Source: Actinoplanes sp. NBC_00393
GTDB taxonomy: Bacteria; Actinomycetota; Actinomycetes; Mycobacteriales; Micromonosporaceae
Reading direction: 5' to 3'
Assembly: GCF_036053395.1 (NCBI RefSeq)
Contig: NZ_CP107942.1
Location: 1,082,501-1,146,500, forward strand
DNA: 64,000 nt
The notes beneath the pieces were generated by a model that saw nothing but the letters and a program-made list of their open reading frames with translations, did no database searches and was not told the DNA's origin. Positions 17,851 through 26,181 of this stretch are shown one piece after another; within the stretch, counting starts at the first letter, position 1, and every line of letters begins with the position of its first letter. Made by a program: the position numbers and the translations under genes.

Positions 17851-20154
17851 TTATGTGCGCAGGGCTCGGCCGGTGGGGGTGTCGGGGATGTCGGCGACGG
17901 GGCCTGCGTACAGGATCTGGCCGCCGTGACGGCCGGGGCCGGGGCCGAGGTCGATCAGCCAGTCGGCGTGGCGGATGACCTGCAGGTGGTGTTCGATGAC
18001 TACGACTGTGTGGCCGGCGGCCAGCAGGTGATCGAGGGCGGTCAGCAGGATGTCGACGTCGTGCAGGTGCAGGCCGGTGGTGGGTTCGTCCAAAACGTAC
18101 AGGGCTGGGCCGTCTGCCTCCCGCAGCTCCCTGGCGATCTTGACGCGTTGGGCCTCGCCGCCGGAGAGGGTGTTCATTCGCTGGCCGAGGCGTAGGTAGC
18201 CGAGGCCGATGGCGTCGAGATGTTCCAGCGCGCGGGCGATGGCGGGGTCGGGGAGCCGGTGGACGGCCTCGGTGATGGTGATCTCGTCGACGTCGGCGAT
18301 GGACAGGCCGTCGACCCGGTGGCTCAGCAACTCCGGGGTGAACCGGCGGCCCTCGCACACCTCGCAGATCGTCTCCTGGTCGGCCAGGAACGCCAGGTCG
18401 GTGCGGATCACGCCGCGGCCGGCGCAGGCCGGGCAGGCGCCGGCTGAGTTCGGGCTGAACAGGGCGGCCGGCATGCCGGTGTGGCGGGCGAACAGTTTGC
18501 GGACCGCGGCGGCGATACCGGTGTAGGTGATCGGCGTGGACCGGCTGTTCGTGCTGACCGGGCGCTGGTCGATCAGCACGGCGTCGTGTTGGGCGACGAG
18601 TTCGGCGGCCAGGCTGGACTTGCCGGAGCCGGCCACCCCGGTGAGCACGGTCAGCACCCCGGCCGGCAGATCGACACTCAGGTTCCGCAGGTTATTGCGG
18701 GTGGCACCGGTGACCGACAAGGCCGCGCTGGTGGGTGGCGAGGTTGCGCTGGTGGATGGCGAGGTCGCGCTGGTGGGTGGCGAGGTTGCGCTGGTGGGTG
18801 GCGAGGTTGCGCTGGGGGCTGCCGGGGAAGCGGGGGAGAGGCGGTGGCCGTTTGGGGAGGGCTGCTGGGTGAGGGCGACGCCGGTGGGTGTGCCGGCGCG
18901 GCGGAGCTCGGGGAACGTGCCCTGGAAGATCAGGGTGCCGCCGTGCTCGCCGGCGCCGGGGCCGATCTCGATGATCTGGTCGGCGGCGGCCATGACGGCC
19001 GGGTCGTGTTCGACGACGAGGACGGTGTTGCCGGCGTCGCGTAGGCGGGCGAGCAGCGTGGTCATCGCCGAGACGTCGGCCGGGTGCAGGCCGGCGGTCG
19101 GCTCGTCGAACACGTACAGCATTTCGATCAGGCTGCTGCCCAGATGCTTGACTGTCTTGACTCGCTGCGACTCGCCGCCGGACAACGTGGCGGTGCCCCG
19201 GCCGAGGTGCAGATAGCCGAGGCCGATCGTGACCATCGCCGTCAGGCGCTCGTGCAGGGCGGCGACCACCGGCTGCGCGCTCGGCTCGCGGATCGTGGCG
19301 ACCAGGTCGGCCAGTTCGGTGATCTCCATGCGGGCCAGCTCGCCGATGGTGTGGCCGGACACGGTGGCGCTGCGGGCGGCCGGGTTCAGCCGGTCGCCGT
19401 GGCAGTCCGGGCACTCCTGCGACCGGGTGAACTGGGCCAGCACTGACCGTTTGCGATCGGACAGGTCGTCGGCGGTGCGCAGGTAGATCCGTTCGAAACG
19501 GTCGACGATCCCCTCGTACGCTTCGCCGCTGAAAAGCAGGGCCGAGCGCTGCTCCGGCGTCCAGTCGCGCAGCGGGGTGTCCTCGTCGAAGGTGCCCAGG
19601 TCGGCGACGAGGGAGTACCAGTAGCCGCCGTCGCCGAAGCCGGGCAGCCGGATCGCGCCGTCGCGCAGCGACCGGTCCAGGTCGAGGACCCGGTCCAGGT
19701 CGGTGACGACGCGCTCGCCGAGCCCGGAGCAGGCCGGGCACATGCCGGCCGGGTCGTTGAACGAGAACCGGTTGGATTCGCCGACGTGCGGGGTGCTGAG
19801 CCGGGAGAAGAGCAGCCGAAGGTACGTCCACGCGTCCGTGACCGTACCGATGGTCGACCGCGCGTTGCCGCCGAGCCGCCGCTGATCGATCACCACGACC
19901 GGGGACAGACCGTCGATCCGGGTCACGTCCGGTTTCGGCCACTTCGGCAGCCGGTTGCGGGTGAACGGCGGGAACGTCTCGGTGAGCTGCCGGCTCGCCT
20001 CGGCCGCGATGGTGTCGAACACCAGCGACGACTTGCCGGACCCGGACACTCCGGCGAACACGACGAGTTGCCCGCGTGGCACGTCCAGGTCGAGCGCTTT
20101 CAGGTTGTTGGTGCGGGCCTGCCGGATGCGGATCATGCGCTGTTGGTCAGCCAT
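17851..20154 (-). CDS. Short UvrA-like excinuclease ATPase (UvrA2/DrrC class)
   Basis: 767 residues, far shorter than canonical UvrA (about 950) and apparently lacking the UvrB-binding region, as in the UvrA2/DrrC class linked to DNA-intercalating drug resistance. Two ABC halves are visible: Walker A GVSGSGKSSLVFD with LSGGESQRVK, and GVAGSGKSSLAAE with LSGGEAQRVK, each with a DEPT motif (FDEPTAGLHP, LDEPTTGLHL). Zinc-type motifs CPACSGLG, CPDCHGDRL, CPACAGRG and CEVCEGRRF are present. The linker between halves contains a heptapeptide repeat (see 18725-18808). Divergent from a WYL regulator with 62 bp between starts. Confidence 0.9.
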   Translation of the reverse strand: MADQQRMIRIRQARTNNLKALDLDVPRGQLVVFAGVSGSGKSSLVFDTIAAEASRQLTETFPPFTRNRLPKWPKPDVTRIDGLSPVVVIDQRRLGGNARSTIGTVTDAWTYLRLLFSRLSTPHVGESNRFSFNDPAGMCPACSGLGERVVTDLDRVLDLDRSLRDGAIRLPGFGDGGYWYSLVADLGTFDEDTPLRDWTPEQRSALLFSGEAYEGIVDRFERIYLRTADDLSDRKRSVLAQFTRSQECPDCHGDRLNPAARSATVSGHTIGELARMEITELADLVATIREPSAQPVVAALHERLTAMVTIGLGYLHLGRGTATLSGGESQRVKTVKHLGSSLIEMLYVFDEPTAGLHPADVSAMTTLLARLRDAGNTVLVVEHDPAVMAAADQIIEIGPGAGEHGGTLIFQGTFPELRRAGTPTGVALTQQPSPNGHRLSPASPAAPSATSPPTSATSPPTSATSPSTSATSPPTSAALSVTGATRNNLRNLSVDLPAGVLTVLTGVAGSGKSSLAAELVAQHDAVLIDQRPVSTNSRSTPITYTGIAAAVRKLFARHTGMPAALFSPNSAGACPACAGRGVIRTDLAFLADQETICEVCEGRRFTPELLSHRVDGLSIADVDEITITEAVHRLPDPAIARALEHLDAIGLGYLRLGQRMNTLSGGEAQRVKIARELREADGPALYVLDEPTTGLHLHDVDILLTALDHLLAAGHTVVVIEHHLQVIRHADWLIDLGPGPGRHGGQILYAGPVADIPDTPTGRALRT
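18725..18808. repeat. Four 21 bp units in the UvrA-like linker
   Basis: Four tandem copies of a 21 bp unit (plus strand GCGCTGGTGGGTGGCGAGG plus two bases), with a partial fifth. On the coding strand they give the heptapeptide SPPTSAT with one S variant, in the linker between the two ABC halves, where length is probably tolerated. Confidence 0.88.
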
Positions 20155-20216
20155 GGGCCCGACGCTACGAGCAGATGTGGCCGGAATCTGGCCGCGATTA
20201 CCGGCAGACTGCGGTG

Positions 20217-21200
20217 ATGGCCGATGTCACGCAACGGATCCTCGCTCTGCTGGCCGAGTTGCAGGCCGGCCGGGCGTTCAGCGGTGACGAGCTCGCCGGC
20301 CGGCTGGACACCAGCCCGCGCACGCTGCGCCGCGATGTCGAGCGGCTGCGTGGCTACGGCTATCCGGTGGAGACGCAACCCGGGCCGGGCGGCTACTACC
20401 GGCTGTCGCGGGGCGCGGTCATGCCGCCGCTGCTGCTCGACGACGACGAGGCGGTGGCGGCCATGCTGGGGCTGGCCACCCTGGCCGGCGCCGGCAGCGG
20501 CGGCGTCGACGAGGCGGCGGATCGGGCGTACGCCAAACTTGATCAATTCCTGCCGAAGCGCCTGCGGCATCGGGTGGCCGCCCTGCGCGACGCCCTGGAG
20601 ACCGGCGGAACGCCGGCGCCGAGCCCGGACGCCGCCACCATGAGTCTGCTCGCGGAGGCGATCGCCGGCCGGCGGCTGGTGAGCTTCACCTACGCCGACG
20701 CGACCGGGGCCGGCACACAGCGCCGGGTCGAGCCGTACCGGCAGATCCAGTTCCGGCTGCGCTGGTACCTGCTGGCCTTCGACCCGGGCCGCGACGACTG
20801 GCGGGTGTTCCGCATCGACCGGATCACCGGCCCGCGCGACACCCTCCAGCGGTACGAGCCACGCCCGCTGCCCGCCCGCACCGGCCTCGACTACCTGCGG
20901 CAGGGCCTGGCCCGGGACAGCCACCGGGTGGAGCTGACAGTGCACGCCCCGATGCCCGCGGTGGCCGACGCGCTGCGGCACCACGAGGCCGACCTGACCC
21001 CGATGGCGGCCGGCCGCACCCACGCCGTGGTCGTGGTCGACGCGTGGCAGTGGCTGCTGCCCGGGCTGGCTTTCCTGGACGCCGAGGTCACCGTCCACGG
21101 GCCGGCCGAGGTGCGATCCGCCTGGCGGCGCTTCGCGAACAACCATTGCCAATCATCGATGCCATGCGAGGATGGGAGCGCTCCCAAGACTGGAAGGTGA
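20217..21200 (+). CDS. WYL-domain transcriptional regulator (YafY/DeoR-like HTH)
   Basis: 327 residues. An N-terminal HTH_11 domain (LDTSPRTLRRDVERLRGYGY, then PGPGGYYRLS) is followed by a WYL domain (RRLVSFTYADATG; VEPYRQIQFRLRWYLLAFDP; WRVFRIDRI) and a C-terminal WCX extension. WYL proteins sense nucleotides or single-stranded DNA in several bacteria. ATG at 20217 chosen; it faces the UvrA-like gene, which may be its target in a DNA damage response (inferred). Its stop lies 2 bp before the start of the Cip1-like gene, and the CebR-type box falls inside its last codons. Confidence 0.88.
   Translation: MADVTQRILALLAELQAGRAFSGDELAGRLDTSPRTLRRDVERLRGYGYPVETQPGPGGYYRLSRGAVMPPLLLDDDEAVAAMLGLATLAGAGSGGVDEAADRAYAKLDQFLPKRLRHRVAALRDALETGGTPAPSPDAATMSLLAEAIAGRRLVSFTYADATGAGTQRRVEPYRQIQFRLRWYLLAFDPGRDDWRVFRIDRITGPRDTLQRYEPRPLPARTGLDYLRQGLARDSHRVELTVHAPMPAVADALRHHEADLTPMAAGRTHAVVVVDAWQWLLPGLAFLDAEVTVHGPAEVRSAWRRFANNHCQSSMPCEDGSAPKTGR
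21173..21186. promoter_or_regulatory. Perfect CebR-type LacI-family operator
   Basis: TGGGAGCGCTCCCA is a perfect 14 bp palindrome and is identical to the CebR box that controls cello-oligosaccharide use in Streptomyces. It ends 16 bp before the start of the secreted Cip1-like gene, and inside the 3' end of the WYL gene. No LacI-family regulator is encoded in the window, so the regulator would act from elsewhere. Confidence 0.7.
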
Positions 21201-21202
21201 CC

Positions 21203-22159
21203 ATGCGCTCGATCTTTGCCACGCTCGCCGCTGTCCTGATGCTCAGCGCCACCGCCGCCGGCAGCGTCCCGGCCCATGCCGCGAAGGCCACCGCCGGCAG
21301 CGTCCCGGCCCATGCTGCGAAGGCCACCGCCGGCAGCGTCCCGGCCCATGCTGCGAAGGCCACCGCCGGCAGCGTCCCGGCCCATGCCGCGAAGGCCACC
21401 GCCGGCAGCGTCCCCGCCGGCGATGCGAAGGCCGCCGCCGACCGGGGCCCTGCCGGCGCCGCGGCAACCGCCCACCGCGGCTCCTGCACCCGCGGCCTGC
21501 TCTTCTGCGAGGACTTCGAACGCCTGCCGACCGGCGGCCCCAGCACCCTGAACTGGGGCGTCGACACACGCAACGGCACGCTCACCGTGGAACGCGCCCG
21601 CCACGGCAAGGTGCTGCACGTCCGTACGGTCGACAACGGCCGGGCCTTCCTGCGCGTCGACGACTTCGCCGCGCCCGGCAACCGCTTCTACGGCCGGATG
21701 CGGCTGCGCGTCGACGCCTTCCCGACCGCTCCGGACTGGGCGCACTTCACGCTCGTCGAGGCGACCGGCAGCGGCAGTTCGGAGGTCGTCCGGCCGATCG
21801 GCGGCCAGTACGCCCCGACCGTGCCCGGCATCTTCTGGGGTGTCGGCGCCGACGGCGGCCCGACCGGCGACTGGACGAACTGGCGTGAGTCCGCCCCGGT
21901 CGTCGAGGACACCTGGCAGTGCTTCGAGTGGGCCCTCGACCCCGCGGACAACCGCGTCACGGTCTGGATCGACGGGAAAGCCAACCCGGAACTCACCGCC
22001 TCCACCGACGAACACGGCGGCAACGACGTGCCGTTCGTCCTGCCCACGGTGAACACCGTGAAGATCGGCTGGCAGCTGTACCAGGGTGGCACCACGCCGC
22101 GCGAGTTCAACCTCTGGATCGACGACATCGCCCTCGGCGCCGACCGGCTCGGCTGCTGA
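21203..22159 (+). CDS. Secreted Cip1-like protein (jelly-roll fold, plant cell-wall related)
   Basis: 318 residues. A signal peptide (MRSIFATLAAVLMLSATAAG) leads into five 12-residue repeats, then a mature domain from about residue 90 (CTRGLLFCEDFERLPTG). Segments such as FYGRMRLRVDAFP, DWAHFTLVEATG, WGVGADGGPTGDWTNW, KIGWQLYQ and FNLWIDDIALGADRLGC recall the Cip1 family first known from cellulolytic fungi and found in actinobacteria. The Cys near both ends could form a disulphide. Activity is uncertain (lyase-like or carbohydrate binding). The perfect CebR-type operator just upstream supports a role in cellulose or xylan use. Followed by a strong terminator. Confidence 0.65.
   Translation: MRSIFATLAAVLMLSATAAGSVPAHAAKATAGSVPAHAAKATAGSVPAHAAKATAGSVPAHAAKATAGSVPAGDAKAAADRGPAGAAATAHRGSCTRGLLFCEDFERLPTGGPSTLNWGVDTRNGTLTVERARHGKVLHVRTVDNGRAFLRVDDFAAPGNRFYGRMRLRVDAFPTAPDWAHFTLVEATGSGSSEVVRPIGGQYAPTVPGIFWGVGADGGPTGDWTNWRESAPVVEDTWQCFEWALDPADNRVTVWIDGKANPELTASTDEHGGNDVPFVLPTVNTVKIGWQLYQGGTTPREFNLWIDDIALGADRLGC
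21251..21430 (+). repeat. Five 36 bp repeats spanning the signal peptidase region
   Basis: Residues 17-76 of the Cip1-like protein are five copies of a 12-residue unit, ATAGSVPAHAAK, the last one diverged (SVPAGDAKAAA). Each copy contains a potential signal peptidase I site (AHA before AKA), so the cleavage site itself has been amplified. DNA copies are nearly identical, pointing to recent expansion. Confidence 0.92.
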
Positions 22160-22181
22160 CCTTCTGCGAGACCTCCTGTAA

Positions 22182-22202
22182 CGGCCGCCCACCGGGCGGC
22201 CG
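22182..22202 (+). terminator. Intrinsic terminator after the Cip1-like gene
   Basis: A perfect 9 bp stem, CGGCCGCCC and GGGCGGCCG, with a 3 bp loop (ACC), is followed by TTTCCGTT. It starts 23 bp after the stop codon. Confidence 0.8.
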
Positions 22203-22554
22203 TTTCCGTTGCAGTTAGATCACGCCACCGGTCGCAAGCGCTCACTCAGCGCCACGCCGCGACTGCCGGTGCCGGCCGATGTGAACGAAATCGAACATCG
22301 GCGTTCAGCGTTGCGGAACCGGACCCGACCTCCTGCTGCTCCAATGTGAGCGTTCCCATCGAAGGCTTCGAAGAGGCTGCGCCAACAGGCCCTTGTGCAG
22401 CGGTAATCCGAGCCAGCCGATGGTTGGGCAGTGATGATTTTCGAAAACCCCGCGGCCTTGACAAGCAAAGTTTACCGATGCCTGAATGTGTTCGAACATG
22501 CGTGAAGACGTGACTAACCAAGTGTCTTGCTGTTCGTTCCTGAGGAGCCAGTTG
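22203..22554 (+). promoter_or_regulatory. Upstream region of the sugar ABC operon with candidate operator and promoter
   Basis: No gene is seen here. TGTGAGCGTTCCCA (22345-22358) resembles a LacI-family operator, with 5 of 7 positions symmetric around a central CG. TTGACA at 22458-22463 is a consensus -35 box, but no convincing -10 box follows at standard spacing. The palindrome TGTTCGAACA lies at 22489-22498. Ribosome site GAGGAG precedes the ATG at 22555. Confidence 0.45.
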
Positions 22555-23637
22555 ATGAAGACCATTCCCGGCCGCCGGACAGTTCTCGCCCTCGTTCTCG
22601 TGCTCACCCTCACCGGCGCGGGTGCCTGCGCGAAGTCCGAGGACAGCGGCGACACCACGACCGGAGCCGGCGCCGCCCCGGAGGCCACGCAGGTGGTGCA
22701 GTCCGCGGCGCCCGGCGCGGCGAGCTGCACGATCGACCAGTACGGCGGCACGAAGATCGATCTGAAGACGGCGAAGGTCGGGTTCTCCCAGTCCGAGAAG
22801 GAGGCGAACCCGTTCCGGATCGCCGAGACCCAGTCCATCAAGGACGAGGCCGCCAAGCTCGGCATCACGAACCTGACGACGGCGAATGCGAACTCGCAGT
22901 TCAACAAGCAGATCAGCGACGTCGAGCAGATGATCGACTCGGGCGCCCAGCTGCTGATCATCGCGCCGCTCAACTCCGACGGCTGGGACTCGGTGTTCGC
23001 CAAGGCGTCGGCGAAGAAGGTTCCGATCATCACGATCGACCGGAAGATCAACGCGACGGCCTGCAAGGACTACCTGTCCTTCATCGGCTCGGACTTCGCC
23101 GAGCAGGGCAAGCGGGCGGCCGACGAGATGGCCAAGGCGCTGGGCAACAAGGGTGAGGTGGCGATCCTGCTCGGGTCGCCGGGCAACAACGTGACGACGC
23201 TGCGGACCAGCGGGTTCAAGGAGCAGATCGCGAAGGTCGCCCCGGACATCAAGGTGACGTTCGAGCAGACCGGCAACTTCTCCCGCGAGGAGGGGCAGAA
23301 GGTCACCGAGCAGTTGCTGCAGTCCAAGCCGAACATCAACGGCATCTACGGCGAGAACGACGAGATGGCGCTGGGCGCGGTGACGGCGCTCAAGGGCGCG
23401 GGCAAGAAGGCCGGCGACGTCAAGATCGTGTCGATCGACGGGACCAAGGGTGCGGTGCAGGGCATCGTGGACGGCTGGATCTCCGCGGTGATCGAGTCCA
23501 ACCCGCGGTTCGGGCCGCTCGCCTTCTCGACCGCGACGGACTTCTTCGCAGGTCAGCCGGTGGGCCAGGACATCATCATCGAGGACCGGGCCTACGACGA
23601 GAGCAACGCGAAGAGCGACATCGGCAGCGCGTACTGA
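22555..23637 (+). CDS. ytfQ: Sugar ABC transporter substrate-binding lipoprotein (YtfQ-like)
   Basis: 360 residues, periplasmic-binding-protein fold of the ribose/galactofuranose class (Peripla_BP_4). A signal peptide ends at a lipobox (LTGAGAC) in LALVLVLTLTGAGACAKS, so it should be membrane-anchored. Typical YtfQ-like segments are KVGFSQSEKEANPFR, AQLLIIAPLNSDGWDSV, KKVPIITIDRKIN, GSDFAEQGKRAADEM and GIYGENDEMALGAV. The gene order SBP-ATPase-permease-permease equals ytfQRT-yjfF, which imports galactofuranose in E. coli; the exact pentose or hexose here is not certain. ATG at 22555 is backed by GAGGAG. Confidence 0.88.
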   Translation: MKTIPGRRTVLALVLVLTLTGAGACAKSEDSGDTTTGAGAAPEATQVVQSAAPGAASCTIDQYGGTKIDLKTAKVGFSQSEKEANPFRIAETQSIKDEAAKLGITNLTTANANSQFNKQISDVEQMIDSGAQLLIIAPLNSDGWDSVFAKASAKKVPIITIDRKINATACKDYLSFIGSDFAEQGKRAADEMAKALGNKGEVAILLGSPGNNVTTLRTSGFKEQIAKVAPDIKVTFEQTGNFSREEGQKVTEQLLQSKPNINGIYGENDEMALGAVTALKGAGKKAGDVKIVSIDGTKGAVQGIVDGWISAVIESNPRFGPLAFSTATDFFAGQPVGQDIIIEDRAYDESNAKSDIGSAY

Positions 23638-23643
23638 ACCACC

Positions 23644-23674
23644 GCCGGCGCCCGGGCACGGTCCGGGCGCCGGC
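23644..23674 (+). terminator. Intercistronic hairpin between the binding protein and ATPase genes
   Basis: Perfect 12 bp arms, GCCGGCGCCCGG (23644-23655) and CCGGGCGCCGGC (23663-23674), with a 7 bp loop and ACCTTTC after it. Sited 6 bp after the binding-protein stop. Such hairpins often act as leaky terminators or 3' stabilisers that raise binding-protein output over the membrane components. Confidence 0.8.
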
Positions 23675-23695
23675 ACCTTTCTCGAGAGGCAAGGC

Positions 23696-25228
23696 ATGAC
23701 GCTGCTGGAAGTGGCCGGCGTATCGAAGACGTTCCCCGGTGTCCGCGCGCTCGACGAGGTGTCCTTCACCCTGCAGCCCGGTGAGGTGCACGCGCTGGTC
23801 GGGGAGAACGGCGCGGGCAAGTCCACCCTGATCAAGATCCTCACCGGCGTGTACCAGCCGGACCACGGGGAGGTGCGCTACCAGGGCGTACCGGTCCGGT
23901 TCGGCACGCCGATGGACGCCCAGCGGTCCGGGATCTCGACGATCTACCAGGAGGTCAACCTCGTCCCGCTGATGAGCGTGGCGCAGAACCTCTTCCTCGG
24001 CCGCGAACCCCGCAACCGCCTCGGGCTGATCGACCGCGGCCGGATGGAACGCGAGGCCCGGGAGATCCTGGCCGGCTATTCCGTGACCGCCGACGTGCGC
24101 CGCAGGCTCGGCACCCTGCCGCTCGGCGCGCAGCAGATGGTCGCCCTGGCCCGGGCCGTCATGATCGACGCCAAGGTCGTGATCATGGACGAGCCGACCT
24201 CGTCGCTGGAGCCGCGCGAGGTGGAGACGCTCTTCGGCGTGATCCGTGACCTGCACGAACGCGGCATCGGCATCGTCTACGTCTCGCACCGGATGGACGA
24301 GCTCTACCGCATCTGCGACGCGGTCACTATTCTGCGCGACGGCAAGCTGGTGCACACCGGCAGGCTGGCCGACCTGGAACGCATCCGGCTGGTCTCGCTC
24401 ATGCTGGGCCGCGACATGGCCGAGGTACGCCGGGAGGGTTTCACCGTCTTCGGCGGCGGGCACGACGCCGACACCGCCTCGCCGCCGGTGCTGCGTGCCG
24501 CGGGCCTGACCAGCCGGCACAAACTGCGCGACATCAGCTTCGAGGTCCGCCCGGGCGAGGTGGTGGGGCTCGGTGGGCTGCTCGGCGCGGGTCGCAGCGA
24601 GACCATCAAAGCGATCGCCGGCGCCTACCCGATCGACAGCGGCACGGTCGAGGTGGACGGCAAACCGGTGCCGGCGAAGACCGTCAAGGCGGTCCAGGCC
24701 GGCATCGCGGTCCAGCCCGAGGACCGCAAGGCCGAAGGAATCATTCCGGGCCTATCCGTACGCGAGAACATCGCCCTCGCCGTGCTGCCCCGGATGTCCC
24801 GGCTCGGTCTCGTCTCCGACGCCAAGATCGACCAGGTCGTCGAGACGTACATGAAACGGCTGCGGATCAAGGCGTCCGGTCCCGACCAGCTGGTCGGCGA
24901 CCTCTCCGGCGGCAACCAGCAGAAGGTCCTGCTCGCCCGCCTGCTCGCCACCAACCCGAAGATCCTGCTGCTGGACGAACCGACCCGCGGCATCGACGTC
25001 GGCGCCAAGGCCGAGGTGCAGAACCTGATCGACGAGCTGGCCGGTGAGGGCCTCGGCGTCGTGCTGGTCTCCTCCGACGCCGAGGAACTGGTCGAAGGCT
25101 CCGACCGGGTCGTCGTGCTCCGCGACGGCGCGGTGGCCGGCGTCCTCACCGGAACCGGCGTGACCACCGAGGACCTGCTCGCCACGATCGCGGCCGCAGG
25201 AGAGGCCGCGGGGGAGGAAGAGGTATGA
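23696..25228 (+). CDS. ytfR: Sugar ABC transporter ATPase with two ABC domains (YtfR/RbsA-like)
   Basis: 510 residues with two ABC cassettes, the usual RbsA/MglA layout. First half: GENGAGKSTLIKILTGVY, IYQEVNLVPLMSVAQNLFLG, LPLGAQQMVALARAV, VVIMDEPTSSLEPREV, VSHRMDEL. Second half has the degenerate Walker A GLLGAGRSETIK of this family and an intact LSGGNQQKVLLARLL with LLLDEPTRGIDVGAK. It energises uptake through the two permeases encoded next. The stop overlaps the first permease start by 4 bp. Confidence 0.92.
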   Translation: MTLLEVAGVSKTFPGVRALDEVSFTLQPGEVHALVGENGAGKSTLIKILTGVYQPDHGEVRYQGVPVRFGTPMDAQRSGISTIYQEVNLVPLMSVAQNLFLGREPRNRLGLIDRGRMEREAREILAGYSVTADVRRRLGTLPLGAQQMVALARAVMIDAKVVIMDEPTSSLEPREVETLFGVIRDLHERGIGIVYVSHRMDELYRICDAVTILRDGKLVHTGRLADLERIRLVSLMLGRDMAEVRREGFTVFGGGHDADTASPPVLRAAGLTSRHKLRDISFEVRPGEVVGLGGLLGAGRSETIKAIAGAYPIDSGTVEVDGKPVPAKTVKAVQAGIAVQPEDRKAEGIIPGLSVRENIALAVLPRMSRLGLVSDAKIDQVVETYMKRLRIKASGPDQLVGDLSGGNQQKVLLARLLATNPKILLLDEPTRGIDVGAKAEVQNLIDELAGEGLGVVLVSSDAEELVEGSDRVVVLRDGAVAGVLTGTGVTTEDLLATIAAAGEAAGEEEV

Positions 25229-26181
25229 GCACCCTGACGGCGCCCGCTGTCCGGGCACGAATCCCGAACTGGCTACCGCGATACGGCGTCTACGTCGCGA
25301 TCGTCCTGCTGGTCGCCTACAACATCGTGTTCACCCCGTACTTCCTGACCGGCAGCAACCTGCGGATCCAGCTGATCCAGGTGGCCCCGGTCATCATCGT
25401 CGCGCTCGGCATGGCCCTGGTGATCGGCACCGAGGGCATCGACCTGTCGGTCGGCTCGGTGATGGCCCTGGCCGCGGCGCTGATCCCGCTCTACCTCGGG
25501 TACGGCGTGCTCGCCGCAATCCTCGTCTCGCTGCTGGCCGGCCTCACCGTCGGCCTGATCAACGGCACCCTGGTGGCGAAGGTCGGGCTGCAACCCATCG
25601 TCGCCACCCTCGCCCTGTTCGTCGGCGGCCGCGGTCTGGCCGTGGTGATCTCCGGCGGCCAGCTCAAGGACGTCCGGAACGAAGACCTGATCTGGCTGGG
25701 CTCCGGCGACCTGTTCGGCATCCCGGTGCTGGTCTGGATCGCGGCGCTGCTCGTGCTGGTGGTGGCGTTCGTGATCCGGCGGACCGTCTTCGGCCGTCGC
25801 CTGCTGGCCGTCGGCGGCAACCGGCCGGCCGCCGAGCTCGCCGGGCTTCCGGTCCAGCGGGTGCTGATCACCACGTACGTGCTGTGTGCGGTGCTCGCCT
25901 CGATCGCCGGGCTGCTCTCGGTGGCCCGGATCCAGTCCAGCGACGCCTCGTCGGTCGGCCTGCTGATCGAGCTGTCCGCGATCACCGCGGTGGTGGTCGG
26001 CGGCACCCCGCTCACCGGCGGCCGGGTCCGGGTGCTCGGCACGGTCGCCGGCGCCCTGCTCATGCAACTGGTGGTGGCCACGATGATCAAACACAACCTG
26101 CCGCCGTCGACCGCCGAGATGGTGCAGGCGGTCATCATCCTCGTCGCCGTCTACGTGGCCCGAGAAAGGAAGTCCCGGTGA
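25225..26181 (+). CDS. ytfT: Sugar ABC transporter permease (YtfT-like)
   Basis: 318 residues, about 9-10 helices, BPD_transp_2 family (RbsC-like). The family signature GTEGIDLSVGSVMALAAAL is at residues 69-87 and GTPLTGGRVRVLGTVAGALL in the C-terminal third. Start ATG at 25225 overlaps the ATPase stop; its own stop overlaps the next start. Confidence 0.92.
   Translation: MSTLTAPAVRARIPNWLPRYGVYVAIVLLVAYNIVFTPYFLTGSNLRIQLIQVAPVIIVALGMALVIGTEGIDLSVGSVMALAAALIPLYLGYGVLAAILVSLLAGLTVGLINGTLVAKVGLQPIVATLALFVGGRGLAVVISGGQLKDVRNEDLIWLGSGDLFGIPVLVWIAALLVLVVAFVIRRTVFGRRLLAVGGNRPAAELAGLPVQRVLITTYVLCAVLASIAGLLSVARIQSSDASSVGLLIELSAITAVVVGGTPLTGGRVRVLGTVAGALLMQLVVATMIKHNLPPSTAEMVQAVIILVAVYVARERKSR

Noticed and set aside
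22246..23844. Long minus-strand open frame opposite the sugar-binding protein gene
   Set aside because: Antisense shadow caused by high GC at third positions; the plus strand has the recognisable lipoprotein with signal peptide and ribosome site.
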